Origin: Rhodospirillales bacterium 24-66-33
GTDB taxonomy: Bacteria > Pseudomonadota > Alphaproteobacteria > Reyranellales > Reyranellaceae
Direction: 5' to 3'
DNA: 64,000 bases
NCBI GenBank assembly: GCA_002281855.1
Contig: NCHQ01000002.1
Coordinates: forward strand, 372,001 to 436,000
In this document: one piece after another, positions 16,284-26,041 of the stretch
How positions within the stretch are numbered: position 1 is the stretch's first letter
Layout of the letters: the number at the start of each line of letters is the position of its first letter
Program-made: the position numbers and the translations under genes
The notes under the pieces: model-generated
Seen by the model: only the letters and a program-made list of their open reading frames with translations
What the model was told of the DNA's origin: nothing
The model's database searches: none

Positions 16284-17462
16284 ATGAGCGTTTCCCCGTC
16301 CCGCAGCCTGCCCTGGGCACTGATCGGCGCCGCCTGCCTGGGGTCGTTTGCCGCAACGTCGAGCGGGACGACGCGGGCGCCGTTCCTTCTGGAAATGTCA
16401 CGCGACCTCGGCGTCGCGATGCCGCTCGTCGCCAACCTGGTTTCCCTGACGGCGACGGCGTGGGGCATTACCTCGGCGCTGGGGGGCTGGATGTCGGACG
16501 TGATTGGCCGCCGCTCGATCCTGATCGCGGCGCCGTTCGCCCTTGCGCTCACTCTGGTCGCGCAGGCCGCCGCCGGTTCCTTCTTCTGGGTTGCCGTATG
16601 GGCCGCCGTCGGCGGCGGCTGTGCCGGCGCCTTCACCGGCGTGATCTTCGCCGAAGTCTCCGCGCGCGTGCTCGACAGCCAGCGCGGCCGCGCGCTCGGC
16701 TGGGTCATGAGCGGCCAGTCGCTGACCCTCGTCGTCGGCATCCCCCTGGCGGCGGCCGTCGGCGCCATCATCGGCTGGCGCGGCTGGCTGCTCTGCGTCG
16801 CCGGCCTCTCGGTGGCCGCCGTGCTGAGCCTGTACCTCACCCTGGGTCGCGGGGGCGCCGCCGGCCACACGCGCGGCGCCGCGCAACGCCCCTCGATGCG
16901 CTCGGCGCTGTCACCGCGTGTCCTGGGGCTCCTCGGCACAGGGGTCGCCGAGCGCATCTGCTACGGGCTCGCCGTCGTCTACTTCGCCACCTTCATGCAG
17001 GTCACCTATCACATGACCTTGCTGGAGCTCGCCCTCCCCCTCGTCGTCTTCGCCCTGGGCAATGTCGCCGGTACCCTGTTGGGCGGCCAGCTCGCCGACC
17101 GGGTGCGCGACCGGCTGCTGACCTTCGCCGTCGCCATGGCTCTCTCCGGCGTCGCGGCGCTGCTGCTCTTCACCTGGCATCCCGGGCCCTTCGTCTCCGT
17201 GGCGGTGGGGTTCGTCTATGTGCTGCTCAACGCGCTGGGCCGGCCCTCCTACATGGCGTCTCTCGCCTCGGTTCCGGAGGACGTCAGGGGCACCGTTCTC
17301 GGCCTCAACGGCACCTCCGCCAGCGTGGGCTGGATCGGTGCCGCCGCCCTGGGCGCCGTCATGATCGGCTGGGGCGGCTTCGAAGGCTTCGGCCCGCTCA
17401 TTGCGCTGCTGGCGCTGCTGGGCGCGGTGGGCGCCCTGCTCAGCCGACGCAGCCGGTCCTGA
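16284..17462 (+). CDS. MFS transporter
   Basis: A 392-residue major facilitator with about 12 hydrophobic segments. The motif-A region is GGWMSDVIGRRSIL between helices 2 and 3, and a second copy, GGQLADRVRDRLL, lies in the C-terminal half, consistent with a two-fold MFS repeat. It resembles drug or metabolite efflux carriers; the substrate is unknown. It is divergent from the binding-protein gene and 61 bases upstream of dprA. With that gene it forms an insert between plsY and dprA. Confidence 0.82.
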   Translation: MSVSPSRSLPWALIGAACLGSFAATSSGTTRAPFLLEMSRDLGVAMPLVANLVSLTATAWGITSALGGWMSDVIGRRSILIAAPFALALTLVAQAAAGSFFWVAVWAAVGGGCAGAFTGVIFAEVSARVLDSQRGRALGWVMSGQSLTLVVGIPLAAAVGAIIGWRGWLLCVAGLSVAAVLSLYLTLGRGGAAGHTRGAAQRPSMRSALSPRVLGLLGTGVAERICYGLAVVYFATFMQVTYHMTLLELALPLVVFALGNVAGTLLGGQLADRVRDRLLTFAVAMALSGVAALLLFTWHPGPFVSVAVGFVYVLLNALGRPSYMASLASVPEDVRGTVLGLNGTSASVGWIGAAALGAVMIGWGGFEGFGPLIALLALLGAVGALLSRRSRS

Positions 17463-17523
17463 TTGTCTGATTTCTACTAATGGTTGTTTTACAGACGACC
17501 AACACTCGCATAGGCTCGGCCGC

Positions 17524-18579
17524 ATGTTCGACGGTTCGGACCCTATCGACCTTCCCCCGGAGGAACGCCGCGCCCGGCTGAGGCTGGCGCGCAGCGCACG
17601 GGTGGGCCCCGTCACTTTCCACGAGGCGCTGGCGCACTTCGGTTCGGCGCGTGCGGCCTGCGCCAGCCTGCCGACCGTCCCCGACTCACTGATCGAACGG
17701 GAGGAGCGCGCGCTGGCCGACCTCGGTGGCCGCTTCCTGGTGTTCGGCGACCCCCAATATCCGACGACGCTGGCCGCCCTGCCCGATGCCCCACCCGTCC
17801 TGTCGATGCTGGGCGATCCCGCCCTGCTCGGTCGACCGACCCTGGCCATCGTCGGCGCCCGCGAGGCCTCTCTGGCCGGGCGGCAGTTCGCGGCGGGACT
17901 GGCCTCGGCTCTGGGCGCCTCGGGCTTCGTCATCGCCTCCGGCCTGGCACGGGGCATCGATGCGGCCGCCCACGAGGCAGCTCTCGGCACCGGTACGGTG
18001 GCCGTCCTGGCCTGTGGCGTCGACAAGGTCTATCCGCCGCAGAACGGGCACCTGCAGGAGGCCATTGCATCGCGCGGCCTGATCCTGAGCGAGGTGACGC
18101 TGGGCGCCCCGCCCGTTGCGCGCGCCTTTCCCCGGCGCAACCGGATCGTGAGCGGGCTCTCGGCCGGGATCGTCGTAATCGAAGCGGCGGCGCGGTCCGG
18201 CTCGCTGATCACCGCCCAGCGCGCCGCCGAGCAGGGCCGCGAGGTGTTCGTGGTGCCAGGCTCGCCGATGGATCCCCGCTATGCCGGATCGAACAGCCTT
18301 ATTAGAGATGGGGCCATTCTGGTCCGCGACACCAACGATATTCTGAGCGTCCTGGGTCGCCCGGCGACTGACCGGCAACGCGTTGAAAAAACAACGCGAA
18401 TCTCGGATGACACAGATACCGCACGAGTCATGCAGGCGCTGGGTGCCGTACCCACTGCGGTTGACGAACTGGTACGCCGATGCCAAGTGTCCGCCGCCTT
18501 CGTCGCGGAGGTTCTCATGGCTCTCGAGCTGGAGGGCCGCTTGGAGAGGCACCGGGGAAACCGTGTATCTCTGATGTGA
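17524..18579 (+). CDS. dprA: DNA-processing protein DprA
   Basis: A 351-residue DprA/Smf protein that loads RecA on incoming single-stranded DNA during transformation. The Rossmann-like core shows AIVGAREASLAGRQFA, ASGLARGIDAAAHEAAL, VLACGVDKVYPPQN, FPRRNRIVSGLS and ARSGSLITAQRAAEQGREVF. The N-terminal ~80 residues form the SAM-like region and the C-terminal ~60 the winged-helix domain. The frame is open further upstream inside the MFS gene, but the ATG at 17524 fits the family start. It precedes topA, a widespread alphaproteobacterial order. Confidence 0.93.
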   Translation: MFDGSDPIDLPPEERRARLRLARSARVGPVTFHEALAHFGSARAACASLPTVPDSLIEREERALADLGGRFLVFGDPQYPTTLAALPDAPPVLSMLGDPALLGRPTLAIVGAREASLAGRQFAAGLASALGASGFVIASGLARGIDAAAHEAALGTGTVAVLACGVDKVYPPQNGHLQEAIASRGLILSEVTLGAPPVARAFPRRNRIVSGLSAGIVVIEAAARSGSLITAQRAAEQGREVFVVPGSPMDPRYAGSNSLIRDGAILVRDTNDILSVLGRPATDRQRVEKTTRISDDTDTARVMQALGAVPTAVDELVRRCQVSAAFVAEVLMALELEGRLERHRGNRVSLM

Positions 18580-18631
18580 TTCAGAGGCTTAGCTCCGGTC
18601 ATTGCAGTCGAACCTGGAGCATTTTCCGGCG

Positions 18632-21337
18632 ATGGACGTACTGGTCGTCGAGTCCCCGGCCAAGGCTAAGACCATTGGGAAATACCTTGGCCCCGGTTTC
18701 ACCGTGCTGGCCTCGTACGGTCATGTCCGAGACCTTCCGCCCAAGGATGGCTCGGTGCGGCCCGACGAGGACTTCGCCATGGACTGGGAAGTCGATGCCC
18801 AGTCCCAGAAGCGCATCGACGCGATTGCGCAGGCCGTCAGCAAGGGCGGCAAGCTCTACCTCGCCACCGACCCGGATCGCGAAGGCGAAGCCATCTCCTG
18901 GCATGTGCTCGACATCCTGCAGCACAAGAAGGCGCTCGCCGGCGTCGACGTCAAACGCGTCACCTTCAACGCCATCACCAAGAAGTCGGTGCTCGACGCG
19001 GTGGCCAATCCGCGCGACCTCGACCAGCCGCTGATCGACGCCTATCTGGCCCGTCGCGCGCTCGACTATCTCGTGGGCTTCACCCTCTCTCCCGTCCTGT
19101 GGCGCAAGCTGCCAGGCAGCCGTTCGGCCGGCCGCGTCCAGTCCGTGGCGCTCCGCCTGATCTGCGAGCGGGAGTCGGAGATCGAGGTCTTCAAGACCCG
19201 CGAATACTGGACGGTCGATGCCTATTTCGGCACGGCCAAGAAGCAGGTGCTGAAGGCTCGCCTCACCCATCTCGACGGCCGCAAGCTCGAGAAGTTCGAC
19301 CTCAACACCAAGGAGCGGGCCGAGCAGGCCAAGCACGAGATCGAGCGCCGCGCCTTTGCGGTAGCCTCCGTCGACCGCCGCCAGGTCCGGCGCAACCCGC
19401 CGCCGCCGTTCATCACCTCGACACTGCAGCAGGAAGCCTCGCGCAAGCTGGGCCTCGGCGCCGCCACCGCGATGCGCATCGCCCAGCGCCTGTATGAAGG
19501 CGTCGACATCGGCGGCGAGACGGTCGGCCTCATCACCTACATGCGTACCGATGGCGTGCAGCTCGCGCCGGAGGCGATCGGGCAGACGCGCCGCCTGATC
19601 GAGACCAAGTATGGCGCCGACTATGTGCCAGCGAGCCCGCGGGTCTACACGTCCAAGGCGAAGAACGCCCAGGAAGCCCACGAGGCCATCCGTCCGACCG
19701 ACCTCTTCCGCACGCCGCAGGACGTCGTCGCCTATCTCGACAAGGACCAGCTCGGCCTCTACGAGCTGATCTGGAAGCGCACGGTCGCCAGCCAGATGGA
19801 AAGCGCCGTGCTCGACCAGGTGACCGTGGACATCGCCAGCGGCGACAAGACCGTCCAGCTGCGCGCCACCGGCTCGGTCGTGAAGTTCAGCGGCTTTCTC
19901 ACGCTCTATGACGAAGGCCAGGACGACAAGAGCGACGACGAAGAGACCGGCGCCATCCTGCCCGACGTCACCGAGAACGAGGCAATGGACCGGCGCGAGG
20001 TCGTGCCGGAGCAGCACTTCACCGAGCCGCCGCCGCGCTATTCGGAGGCAAGCCTTGTCAAGAAGCTCGAGGAACTGGGCATCGGCCGTCCCTCGACCTA
20101 CGCCAGCATCATCGAGGTGCTGCAGCGTCGCAACTACGTGCGCATCGACCGCAAGCGCTTCATTCCCGAGGATCGCGGCCGGATCGTCACGGCGTTCCTG
20201 CAGACCTATTTCCCGCGCTACGTCGAATACGGCTTCACCGCCCATCTCGAGGAAGAGCTCGACGATATTTCCAGCGGCAAGATCGACTGGCACGAGGTGC
20301 TACGCGAATTCTGGAAAGCCTTCTCCGCGGCCGTCGGCGAGACCAAGGACCTGCGCGTGAAGGAAGTGCTCGACAAGCTCGACGAGGAGCTCGGTCCGCA
20401 CTTCTTCCCGGCCAACGACAATAATGGCAAGAACCCGCGCGACTGTCCCTCCTGCGCGAACGGCCGCCTCGGCCTCAAGCTGGGCAAGTTCGGCGCCTTC
20501 ATCGGCTGTTCCAACTATCCGGAATGCCGCTTCACACGGAAGCTCGGCATCGTCGATGCCGACGCCGATGCGGCCAGCGGCGAGAGTCTTGACGGCCCCA
20601 AGATCCTCGGGGTCGATCCTGTCACCGGCAAGCAGGTCACGCTGCGCAAGGGGCCCTACGGTCTGTACGTCCAACTCGGGGAGCCGGAGGGCAAGGAGAA
20701 GCCCAAGCGCCAGTCGCTGCTGCGCGACATGACGCCCGCCGACTTGACCCTGGAGAAGGCGCTGGCGCTGCTGTCCCTGCCGCGCGAACTCGGACCGCAT
20801 CCCGAGGATGGCGAAGTCATCCTGGCCGGCGTCGGCCGCTTCGGGCCTTATGTGAAGCACGGGCCGAAATACAAATCCGTTCCATCCGACGAGAGCGTGC
20901 TCGACATCGGCATGAACCGCGCCGTGGCGCTGCTGGCCGAGGCCAAGACGCCGCGCGGCCGCGCCGCCGCCAAGCCGCTCCGCATCATCGGCAACCATCC
21001 GTCCGACGAGGCGCCCGTCGAACTCTACGAAGGGCGCTACGGCCCCTACGTGAAGCACGGCGGCGTCAACGCCACGGTGCCACGCGACATCAAGCCGGAG
21101 GCGCTGACGCTCGACCAGGCGGTCGCGCTGCTGGCCGAGCGCGCCGCCAAGGGTGGTGGCACCAAGAAGCCGAAGGCCGCGCGGCCCAAGAAGGCATCCC
21201 CCGCGGCGGCCAGTGACGCGGGCGGCAAGCCCAAGGCGAAGAAGGCGGCGGCCAAGAAGAAGCCTGCCGCGAAGAAGAAGGCGGCCAAGGCGAAGGACAA
21301 GGACGACGCCCCGCCCCGCACCGGTACCGATGGCTAA
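18632..21337 (+). CDS. topA: DNA topoisomerase I
   Basis: A 901-residue type IA topoisomerase that relaxes negative supercoils. The Toprim domain starts at once with VVESPAKAKTIGKYLG and holds the acidic triad in TDPDREGEAISW. The catalytic Tyr is in GLITYMRTDG. A C4 zinc motif, CPSCANGRLGLKLGKF...GCSNYPEC, follows near residue 620, then topo C-terminal repeats with PYGLYVQ, FGPYVKHG and YGPYVKHG. The tail (~60 residues) is Lys/Ala-rich and probably binds DNA. The ATG at 18632, before MDVLVVESP, is preferred over the open frame from 18602. It overlaps rnr by eight bases. Confidence 0.97.
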   Translation: MDVLVVESPAKAKTIGKYLGPGFTVLASYGHVRDLPPKDGSVRPDEDFAMDWEVDAQSQKRIDAIAQAVSKGGKLYLATDPDREGEAISWHVLDILQHKKALAGVDVKRVTFNAITKKSVLDAVANPRDLDQPLIDAYLARRALDYLVGFTLSPVLWRKLPGSRSAGRVQSVALRLICERESEIEVFKTREYWTVDAYFGTAKKQVLKARLTHLDGRKLEKFDLNTKERAEQAKHEIERRAFAVASVDRRQVRRNPPPPFITSTLQQEASRKLGLGAATAMRIAQRLYEGVDIGGETVGLITYMRTDGVQLAPEAIGQTRRLIETKYGADYVPASPRVYTSKAKNAQEAHEAIRPTDLFRTPQDVVAYLDKDQLGLYELIWKRTVASQMESAVLDQVTVDIASGDKTVQLRATGSVVKFSGFLTLYDEGQDDKSDDEETGAILPDVTENEAMDRREVVPEQHFTEPPPRYSEASLVKKLEELGIGRPSTYASIIEVLQRRNYVRIDRKRFIPEDRGRIVTAFLQTYFPRYVEYGFTAHLEEELDDISSGKIDWHEVLREFWKAFSAAVGETKDLRVKEVLDKLDEELGPHFFPANDNNGKNPRDCPSCANGRLGLKLGKFGAFIGCSNYPECRFTRKLGIVDADADAASGESLDGPKILGVDPVTGKQVTLRKGPYGLYVQLGEPEGKEKPKRQSLLRDMTPADLTLEKALALLSLPRELGPHPEDGEVILAGVGRFGPYVKHGPKYKSVPSDESVLDIGMNRAVALLAEAKTPRGRAAAKPLRIIGNHPSDEAPVELYEGRYGPYVKHGGVNATVPRDIKPEALTLDQAVALLAERAAKGGGTKKPKAARPKKASPAAASDAGGKPKAKKAAAKKKPAAKKKAAKAKDKDDAPPRTGTDG

Positions 21338-23606
21338 GGGCAAGGTCCCCGCCCGCGACGAACTGCTGGCCTTCATCCGCGACAGCGAAACGCCGGTCGG
21401 AAAGCGCGAGATCGCGCGCGCCTACGGGCTGAAGGGCGACCAGCGCATCGAGCTCAAGGAACTGCTGCGCGACCTGCGCGACGCCGGCGAGATCACGCCG
21501 GACCGTGCCAAGACCTTCCGTCACCCCGAGTCGCTGAGCGACATGGTCGTGCTCGAGATCGTCTCGGTCGACGACGACGGTCATCTGCTTGCCGTGCCGC
21601 GCCGCCACGACGACGACAAGGACGGCCCGCCGCCGCGTATCGAAGTCACCGCGCCGGCCTCGCGCACCGTGCCGGCCCCCGCGGTCGGTGACCGCGTGCT
21701 GGCGAGCATGAAGCGCCGCGGCAAGAATACCTACGAGGCGAAAGTCGTCCGCCGGCTGGGCAGCGGACCGAAGAAGATCCTCGGCCTCTACGAAGAACCG
21801 CCCGGCCGGAACGGGCTCGGCCTGGTCACGCCGACCGACCGCAAGCTGCGCCGCGAATTCGACGTGCGCCCCAGCGACAGGAACGGTGCGCTTCCCGGCG
21901 ACATCGTCTGGATCGAGGAAATCGGCGGCGCGTTGGCGCGGCGGGCTCGCGTGGTCGAGCGCATCGGCCCGATGAGCGATCCGCGCACCGTGAGCCTGAT
22001 CTCGATCGCCGCCAACGACATTCCCGTCGACTTCCCCGAAGCCGCCATCGAAGAAGCCGACAAGGCCAAGGCCGCCCCGATGGGCCACCGTCTCGACCTG
22101 CGCGATGTCCCGCTGGTCACGATCGACGGCGAGGACGCCCGCGACTTCGACGATGCCGTCTTCGCCGAGCCCGATCCCGGCCATGCCGGCGGCTGGCGCA
22201 TCCTCGTCGCCATCGCCGACGTCGCCTGGTACGTCCGCCACGACCGGCCGCTCGACCGCGCTGCCTATCGGCGCGGCACCTCGGTCTATTTCCCCGATCG
22301 TGTCGTGCCGATGCTGCCGGAGCAGCTCTCCAATCACTGGTGTTCGCTGGTGCCGCACGAGGATCGTCCCGTGCTGGTGGCCGAAATGTGGATCGACGGC
22401 GAAGGCCATCTGAAGCGCCACAAGTTCCACCGCGCGATGATGCGCTCGGCCGCCCGCCTCACCTACAACCGCGTGCAACGCGCCATGAACGGCACGCCGG
22501 ACGCCGAGATCGAGCCGCTGATGGACGAGGTCGTCCGCCCCCTCTACGGCGCCTTTCGCGTCCTGCTGGCGGCGCGCGAGGCCCGCGGCGCGCTCGACCT
22601 CGACCTGCCGGAGCGCCAGGTGACACTGGGCAAGGACGGCCATATCGCCACCATCGGCGTGCGCGAGCGTCTCGACAGCCACAAGCTGATCGAGGAGTTC
22701 ATGGTGCTGGCCAACGTGGCGGCGGCGCAGGCGCTGGAGCAGCGCCAGGCGTCCTGCCTCTATCGCGTCCACGACCAGCCCGACCTCGCCAAGCTCGAAG
22801 CCCTGCGCGAATTCCTCGGCACGCTCGGGATCAAGGTGCCGACCGGCCAGCGGCTGCGCCCGGCCGACCTCAACCGCGTGCTGCACGAAGTCGCCGACAA
22901 GCCGGTTTCCCAGCTCGTGAGCCAGACCGTCCTGCGCAGCCAGAGCCAGGCCGTCTACAGCCCCGACAATCTCGGCCATTTCGGGCTCGCCCTCGCCCGC
23001 TATGCCCATTTCACCTCGCCGATCCGGCGCTTTCCCGACCTGATCGTCCACCGGGCGCTGATCGCCGCCTACGGGCTGGGCGAAGGCGGTCTCTCCTCCG
23101 AGGACAAGGGCCGGTTCACCGAGTTCGGCGAGCACCTGTCGATGTGTGAGCGCCGGGCCGTCGCGGCCGAGCGCGGCGCCATGGATCGCTACGTCGCGGC
23201 CTTCATGGCCGGCCATGTCGGCGCCGTGTTCCCGGGCCGCGTCAACGGCGTGACCCGATTCGGCCTGTTCGCCACGCTCGAGGGCACCGGCGCCGATGGG
23301 CTCATCCCGATCCGCTCCCTCGGCCAGGAATTTTTCCGCCACGACGAAGGACGGCAGGTCCTGATCGGCGAACGCACCGGAGAGACCTTCGGCCTGGGCG
23401 ACCGGTTGCAGATAAAACTGGTCGAGGCGGATATGGCCACCGGCGGCCTGCTGTTCGAGATCGTCGACGTGATCGAACGCGTCGAACGGCAGCCAGCGCC
23501 GCGGAGCTTTCGTTCGGAACATGGCAAAGAGCGAAGCGGGCCGCCGCGTCGTCCGGTCGCGCATCGCGGGCCGCCACGGGACAAAGGGTCACGCCGACGC
23601 AAGTAG
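21330..23606 (+). CDS. rnr: ribonuclease R
   Basis: A 758-residue 3'-5' exoribonuclease of the RNB family that degrades structured RNA. An N-terminal HTH-like region (residues ~5-65) is followed by cold-shock domains, the RNB catalytic core with IDGEDARDFDDAVFAE (the Mg-binding Asp cluster), and a C-terminal S1 domain beginning near GAVFPGRVNGVTRFGLF. The C-terminus is basic (RRPVAHRGPP...RRK), as usual for RNase R. The ATG at 21330 lies inside the end of topA, so translation is coupled. The open frame before it is a topA shadow. Confidence 0.95.
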   Translation: MAKGKVPARDELLAFIRDSETPVGKREIARAYGLKGDQRIELKELLRDLRDAGEITPDRAKTFRHPESLSDMVVLEIVSVDDDGHLLAVPRRHDDDKDGPPPRIEVTAPASRTVPAPAVGDRVLASMKRRGKNTYEAKVVRRLGSGPKKILGLYEEPPGRNGLGLVTPTDRKLRREFDVRPSDRNGALPGDIVWIEEIGGALARRARVVERIGPMSDPRTVSLISIAANDIPVDFPEAAIEEADKAKAAPMGHRLDLRDVPLVTIDGEDARDFDDAVFAEPDPGHAGGWRILVAIADVAWYVRHDRPLDRAAYRRGTSVYFPDRVVPMLPEQLSNHWCSLVPHEDRPVLVAEMWIDGEGHLKRHKFHRAMMRSAARLTYNRVQRAMNGTPDAEIEPLMDEVVRPLYGAFRVLLAAREARGALDLDLPERQVTLGKDGHIATIGVRERLDSHKLIEEFMVLANVAAAQALEQRQASCLYRVHDQPDLAKLEALREFLGTLGIKVPTGQRLRPADLNRVLHEVADKPVSQLVSQTVLRSQSQAVYSPDNLGHFGLALARYAHFTSPIRRFPDLIVHRALIAAYGLGEGGLSSEDKGRFTEFGEHLSMCERRAVAAERGAMDRYVAAFMAGHVGAVFPGRVNGVTRFGLFATLEGTGADGLIPIRSLGQEFFRHDEGRQVLIGERTGETFGLGDRLQIKLVEADMATGGLLFEIVDVIERVERQPAPRSFRSEHGKERSGPPRRPVAHRGPPRDKGSRRRK

Positions 23607-23629
23607 CGGCGGGGCGCATCCTGCCGACC

Positions 23630-24037
23630 ATGGATGACGAGCACGCTCCGGTTGATTTCTGGACCGCCCTGCTGAGGGGCTGGCAGGGCCGTTGCCCGCG
23701 GTGCAACCAGGGCCACCTGTTCAGCAGCTACCTCAAGATGAAGAGCCATTGCGAGGTCTGCGACCTGCCGCTCGAACCCTATCGCGCCGACGACGCACCG
23801 GCCTATTTCACGATTTTCGTGGTAGGCCATGTCGTCGTGCCGCTGGTGCTCCTGGTGGAGCGCTGGGGAGCCGAACCGCCTCTCTGGATCCACGCCCTGC
23901 TGTGGCTCCCCCTGTCCGTCGTCCTCGCGCTTTTTTTGCTGCCGCGCATCAAGGGTGCCGTAATTGCGCTGCTTTGGGTTCAGAAGATGGGATCTCCCAA
24001 GGCTGAGGCGACCGAAAGCTTCGATCGCTCGGCCTGA
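23630..24037 (+). CDS. DUF983 family membrane protein
   Basis: A 135-residue protein of the DUF983 family. Two zinc-knuckle-like CxxC pairs (CPRCNQGHLF and CEVCDLPLEPY) precede two hydrophobic helices (about residues 60-80 and 87-110). It is commonly encoded near rnr and cytochrome oxidase genes in alphaproteobacteria; its function is unknown. It starts 23 bases after rnr and is probably in the same transcript. Confidence 0.88.
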   Translation: MDDEHAPVDFWTALLRGWQGRCPRCNQGHLFSSYLKMKSHCEVCDLPLEPYRADDAPAYFTIFVVGHVVVPLVLLVERWGAEPPLWIHALLWLPLSVVLALFLLPRIKGAVIALLWVQKMGSPKAEATESFDRSA

Positions 24038-24086
24038 TGGACGTGGCCGCCCGCCGACGGCCTGTGCTATCGTCTCGCCGCCGGAT

Positions 24087-25685
24087 ATGGATCTGTCTCA
24101 ATTCCCTTTTCTGCGCTTGATTCGGTTGCGTGCGGCCGTGTCGCTGTTGGCCGCGTGTCTCGTCGTGTCCTGCGCGACCGCGCCGGACTCGCCGGGCGCC
24201 GAGGCCGACGGTCGGCCGCCGGCCGCTGCCGCCGATGCCGGCATTGAACGGGTCGTTCTGCAGGCCTATCGGGCGATCGGCGACCGCCACCTCTACGAAC
24301 CGAATTTCCGCAACCTGTCGGTCGAGGCCTACAGGGGCTTCGCCAGCAGCGATTCCGCGCTGGTCCTCGAGGCCAGCGACGGCAGCCTGACCGTGAAGCG
24401 CAACGGCAAGGAGATCGTGAGCCGGCCTGCTCCCGCCGACACGACCGACGGCCGCGCCTGGGGCAGCACGCTCACCGAATTGATGGCCGGCTCGATCGAG
24501 GCTTCACCCGCTCTGCAACAGGTCGACCGCCAGGTGCTGATCCGCCAGGCGATGACGGCGACGACCAAGCAACTCGATCGCAACAGCCGCTACGCGGACC
24601 CCGATGAGGCCAAGGATAACCGCTTCCAGCGCGACGGCGGCGGCGGCATCGGCATCACCGTGGAGCGCACCGACGAGAAGAGAATCCTGATCCGCGCCGT
24701 TCAGGAGGGCTCGCCCGCGTCCAGGGCAGGCGTCCAGGTTGGCGACCAGATTCTTGCGATCGACTCCGACTCGATGATCGACCGGCCTTTGTCCGACGTC
24801 GTCGCGAAGCTGCGCGGCGCGGTCGGCGCGCCGGTGAGCATGACCGTGCTCCGCCCTGCACAGGGTGCCGAACTGACCCTGGCGATGAAGCGCGCCCGGA
24901 TCGTTCCGACCACGGTGGTCTACGAGCGTCGCGGCGATGTCGCCCTGATCCACCTGACGGGTTTCAACACGGCGACGACCGACAATCTCCGCGCCGCCCT
25001 CGACAAGGCCAAGGCCGACATCGGCAAGGATCTGGCGGGGCTCATCATCGACATGCGCTCCAACCGCGGCGGCCTGCTCGACCAGGCCCAGTCGGTCTCG
25101 GAAGTGTTCATCGCCGACGGCACGATCTTTTCGACCAACGGTCGCCATCCCGACAGCAAGCGCACCTACCGCGGCTCCAACGGCCGCGCGAGCGGCCCCC
25201 AGCTGCCGATCGTCGTGCTGATGAACGGCGGTTCGGCATCGGCGGCCGAAATCGTGGCGGCGGCGCTGCAGGATCGCGGGCGCGCCGTCGTGATCGGCAC
25301 CACCAGCTACGGCAAGGGCACCGTCCAGACCGTCGTCCGGCTGGCCAACGAGGGCGAACTGATCCTCACCTGGTCGCGCCTGCAGGCGCCCTCGGGCTAC
25401 ACCTGGAACGAGCTCGGCGTGCTGCCCAACATCTGCACCTCCAAGGTCGGCGAAGCGAGCAAGCTGGGTGTCGCGTCGGTCGATTCGAACCACAATTCGC
25501 TGATCCGCTGGCATGCCCTGCGCAATCCGACGCCGCAGGAAGTGTCCGACCTGCGCAAGATCTGCCCGCCGGGCGAAGCCGCCCCCGAGGCGGACGTCGA
25601 CCTTGCCATCCGCCTGCTGCGCGACCGGCCTCTTTATGCCCACGCCGTGCAGTCAGCGACCTTCCAGGCGACCGCCCGTCCATAG
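24087..25685 (+). CDS. S41 family C-terminal processing peptidase, probable lipoprotein
   Basis: A 532-residue periplasmic serine protease of the CtpA/Prc family. The N-terminal signal is lipoprotein-like, with LLAAC (Cys24) or VVSC (Cys31) as possible lipidation sites. A PDZ domain covers about residues 185-270 (GGIGITVER, AGVQVGDQILAID). The catalytic Ser is in NGGSASAAEIV and the Lys in SYGKGTVQ, both in the S41 core. It probably trims the C-termini of envelope proteins. The ATG at 24087 gives the clean signal; the frame is open to 23964. It lies after the DUF983 gene. Confidence 0.9.
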   Translation: MDLSQFPFLRLIRLRAAVSLLAACLVVSCATAPDSPGAEADGRPPAAAADAGIERVVLQAYRAIGDRHLYEPNFRNLSVEAYRGFASSDSALVLEASDGSLTVKRNGKEIVSRPAPADTTDGRAWGSTLTELMAGSIEASPALQQVDRQVLIRQAMTATTKQLDRNSRYADPDEAKDNRFQRDGGGGIGITVERTDEKRILIRAVQEGSPASRAGVQVGDQILAIDSDSMIDRPLSDVVAKLRGAVGAPVSMTVLRPAQGAELTLAMKRARIVPTTVVYERRGDVALIHLTGFNTATTDNLRAALDKAKADIGKDLAGLIIDMRSNRGGLLDQAQSVSEVFIADGTIFSTNGRHPDSKRTYRGSNGRASGPQLPIVVLMNGGSASAAEIVAAALQDRGRAVVIGTTSYGKGTVQTVVRLANEGELILTWSRLQAPSGYTWNELGVLPNICTSKVGEASKLGVASVDSNHNSLIRWHALRNPTPQEVSDLRKICPPGEAAPEADVDLAIRLLRDRPLYAHAVQSATFQATARP

Positions 25686-25705
25686 CTCTTTTCTGGGCTC
25701 GGCGC

Positions 25706-25733
25706 TTGACACCGCAGCCCTGCTGACTACTTT
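25706..25733 (+). promoter_or_regulatory. promoter of rpmG
   Basis: TTGACA at 25706-25711 is a full consensus -35 in the context CTTGACA, typical of alphaproteobacterial sigma-70 promoters. TACTTT at 25728-25733, after 16 bases, is a weak -10. It gives a leader of about 40 bases before the ribosome-binding site AAGGA and the rpmG ATG. Confidence 0.5.
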
Positions 25734-25778
25734 GCGCGCCTCTGCGAATTCGCCCCCCAGGGCATAAGGACAATTGCC

Positions 25779-25946
25779 ATGGCCAAGCCGACCTCGATCC
25801 TGATCAAGATGATTTCCAGCGCCGACACCGGCTTCTTCTACGTGACAAAGAAGAACCCGCGCACCAAGACCGAAAAGCTCGAACTCAAGAAGTACGACCC
25901 GGTCGCGCGCAAGCATGTCGTGTTCAAGGAATCGAAGATCAAGTAG
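25779..25946 (+). CDS. rpmG: 50S ribosomal protein L33
   Basis: A 55-residue L33, opening [20 protein letters not shown] and containing [20 protein letters not shown]. It is the Cys-free form, without the zinc-binding CxxC pairs. AAGGA lies about eight bases before the ATG. It has its own promoter and is followed by a strong rho-independent terminator, so it is a single-gene unit. The position after topA-rnr is conserved in alphaproteobacteria. Confidence 0.96.
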   Translation: MAKPTSILIKMISSADTGFFYVTKKNPRTKTEKLELKKYDPVARKHVVFKESKIK

Positions 25947-25972
25947 CCTGCCGCATTGCAGGACTGACGATC

Positions 25973-25997
25973 AAGCCGCCCTTCCGGGCGGCTTTTT
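25973..25997 (+). terminator. rho-independent terminator of rpmG
   Basis: A nine-base perfect stem (AAGCCGCCC/GGGCGGCTT) with a TTCC loop is followed by a short T run. It begins 27 bases after the rpmG stop. Confidence 0.9.
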
Positions 25998-26041
25998 CGT
26001 GGGATAGGCTCCCGCGCAATCCAACAAGGAGGAAAGAGATC

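Noticed and set aside
21090..23564. Long open frame (824 codons) on the minus strand
   Set aside because: Antisense to rnr and the topA end; no recognisable domains.
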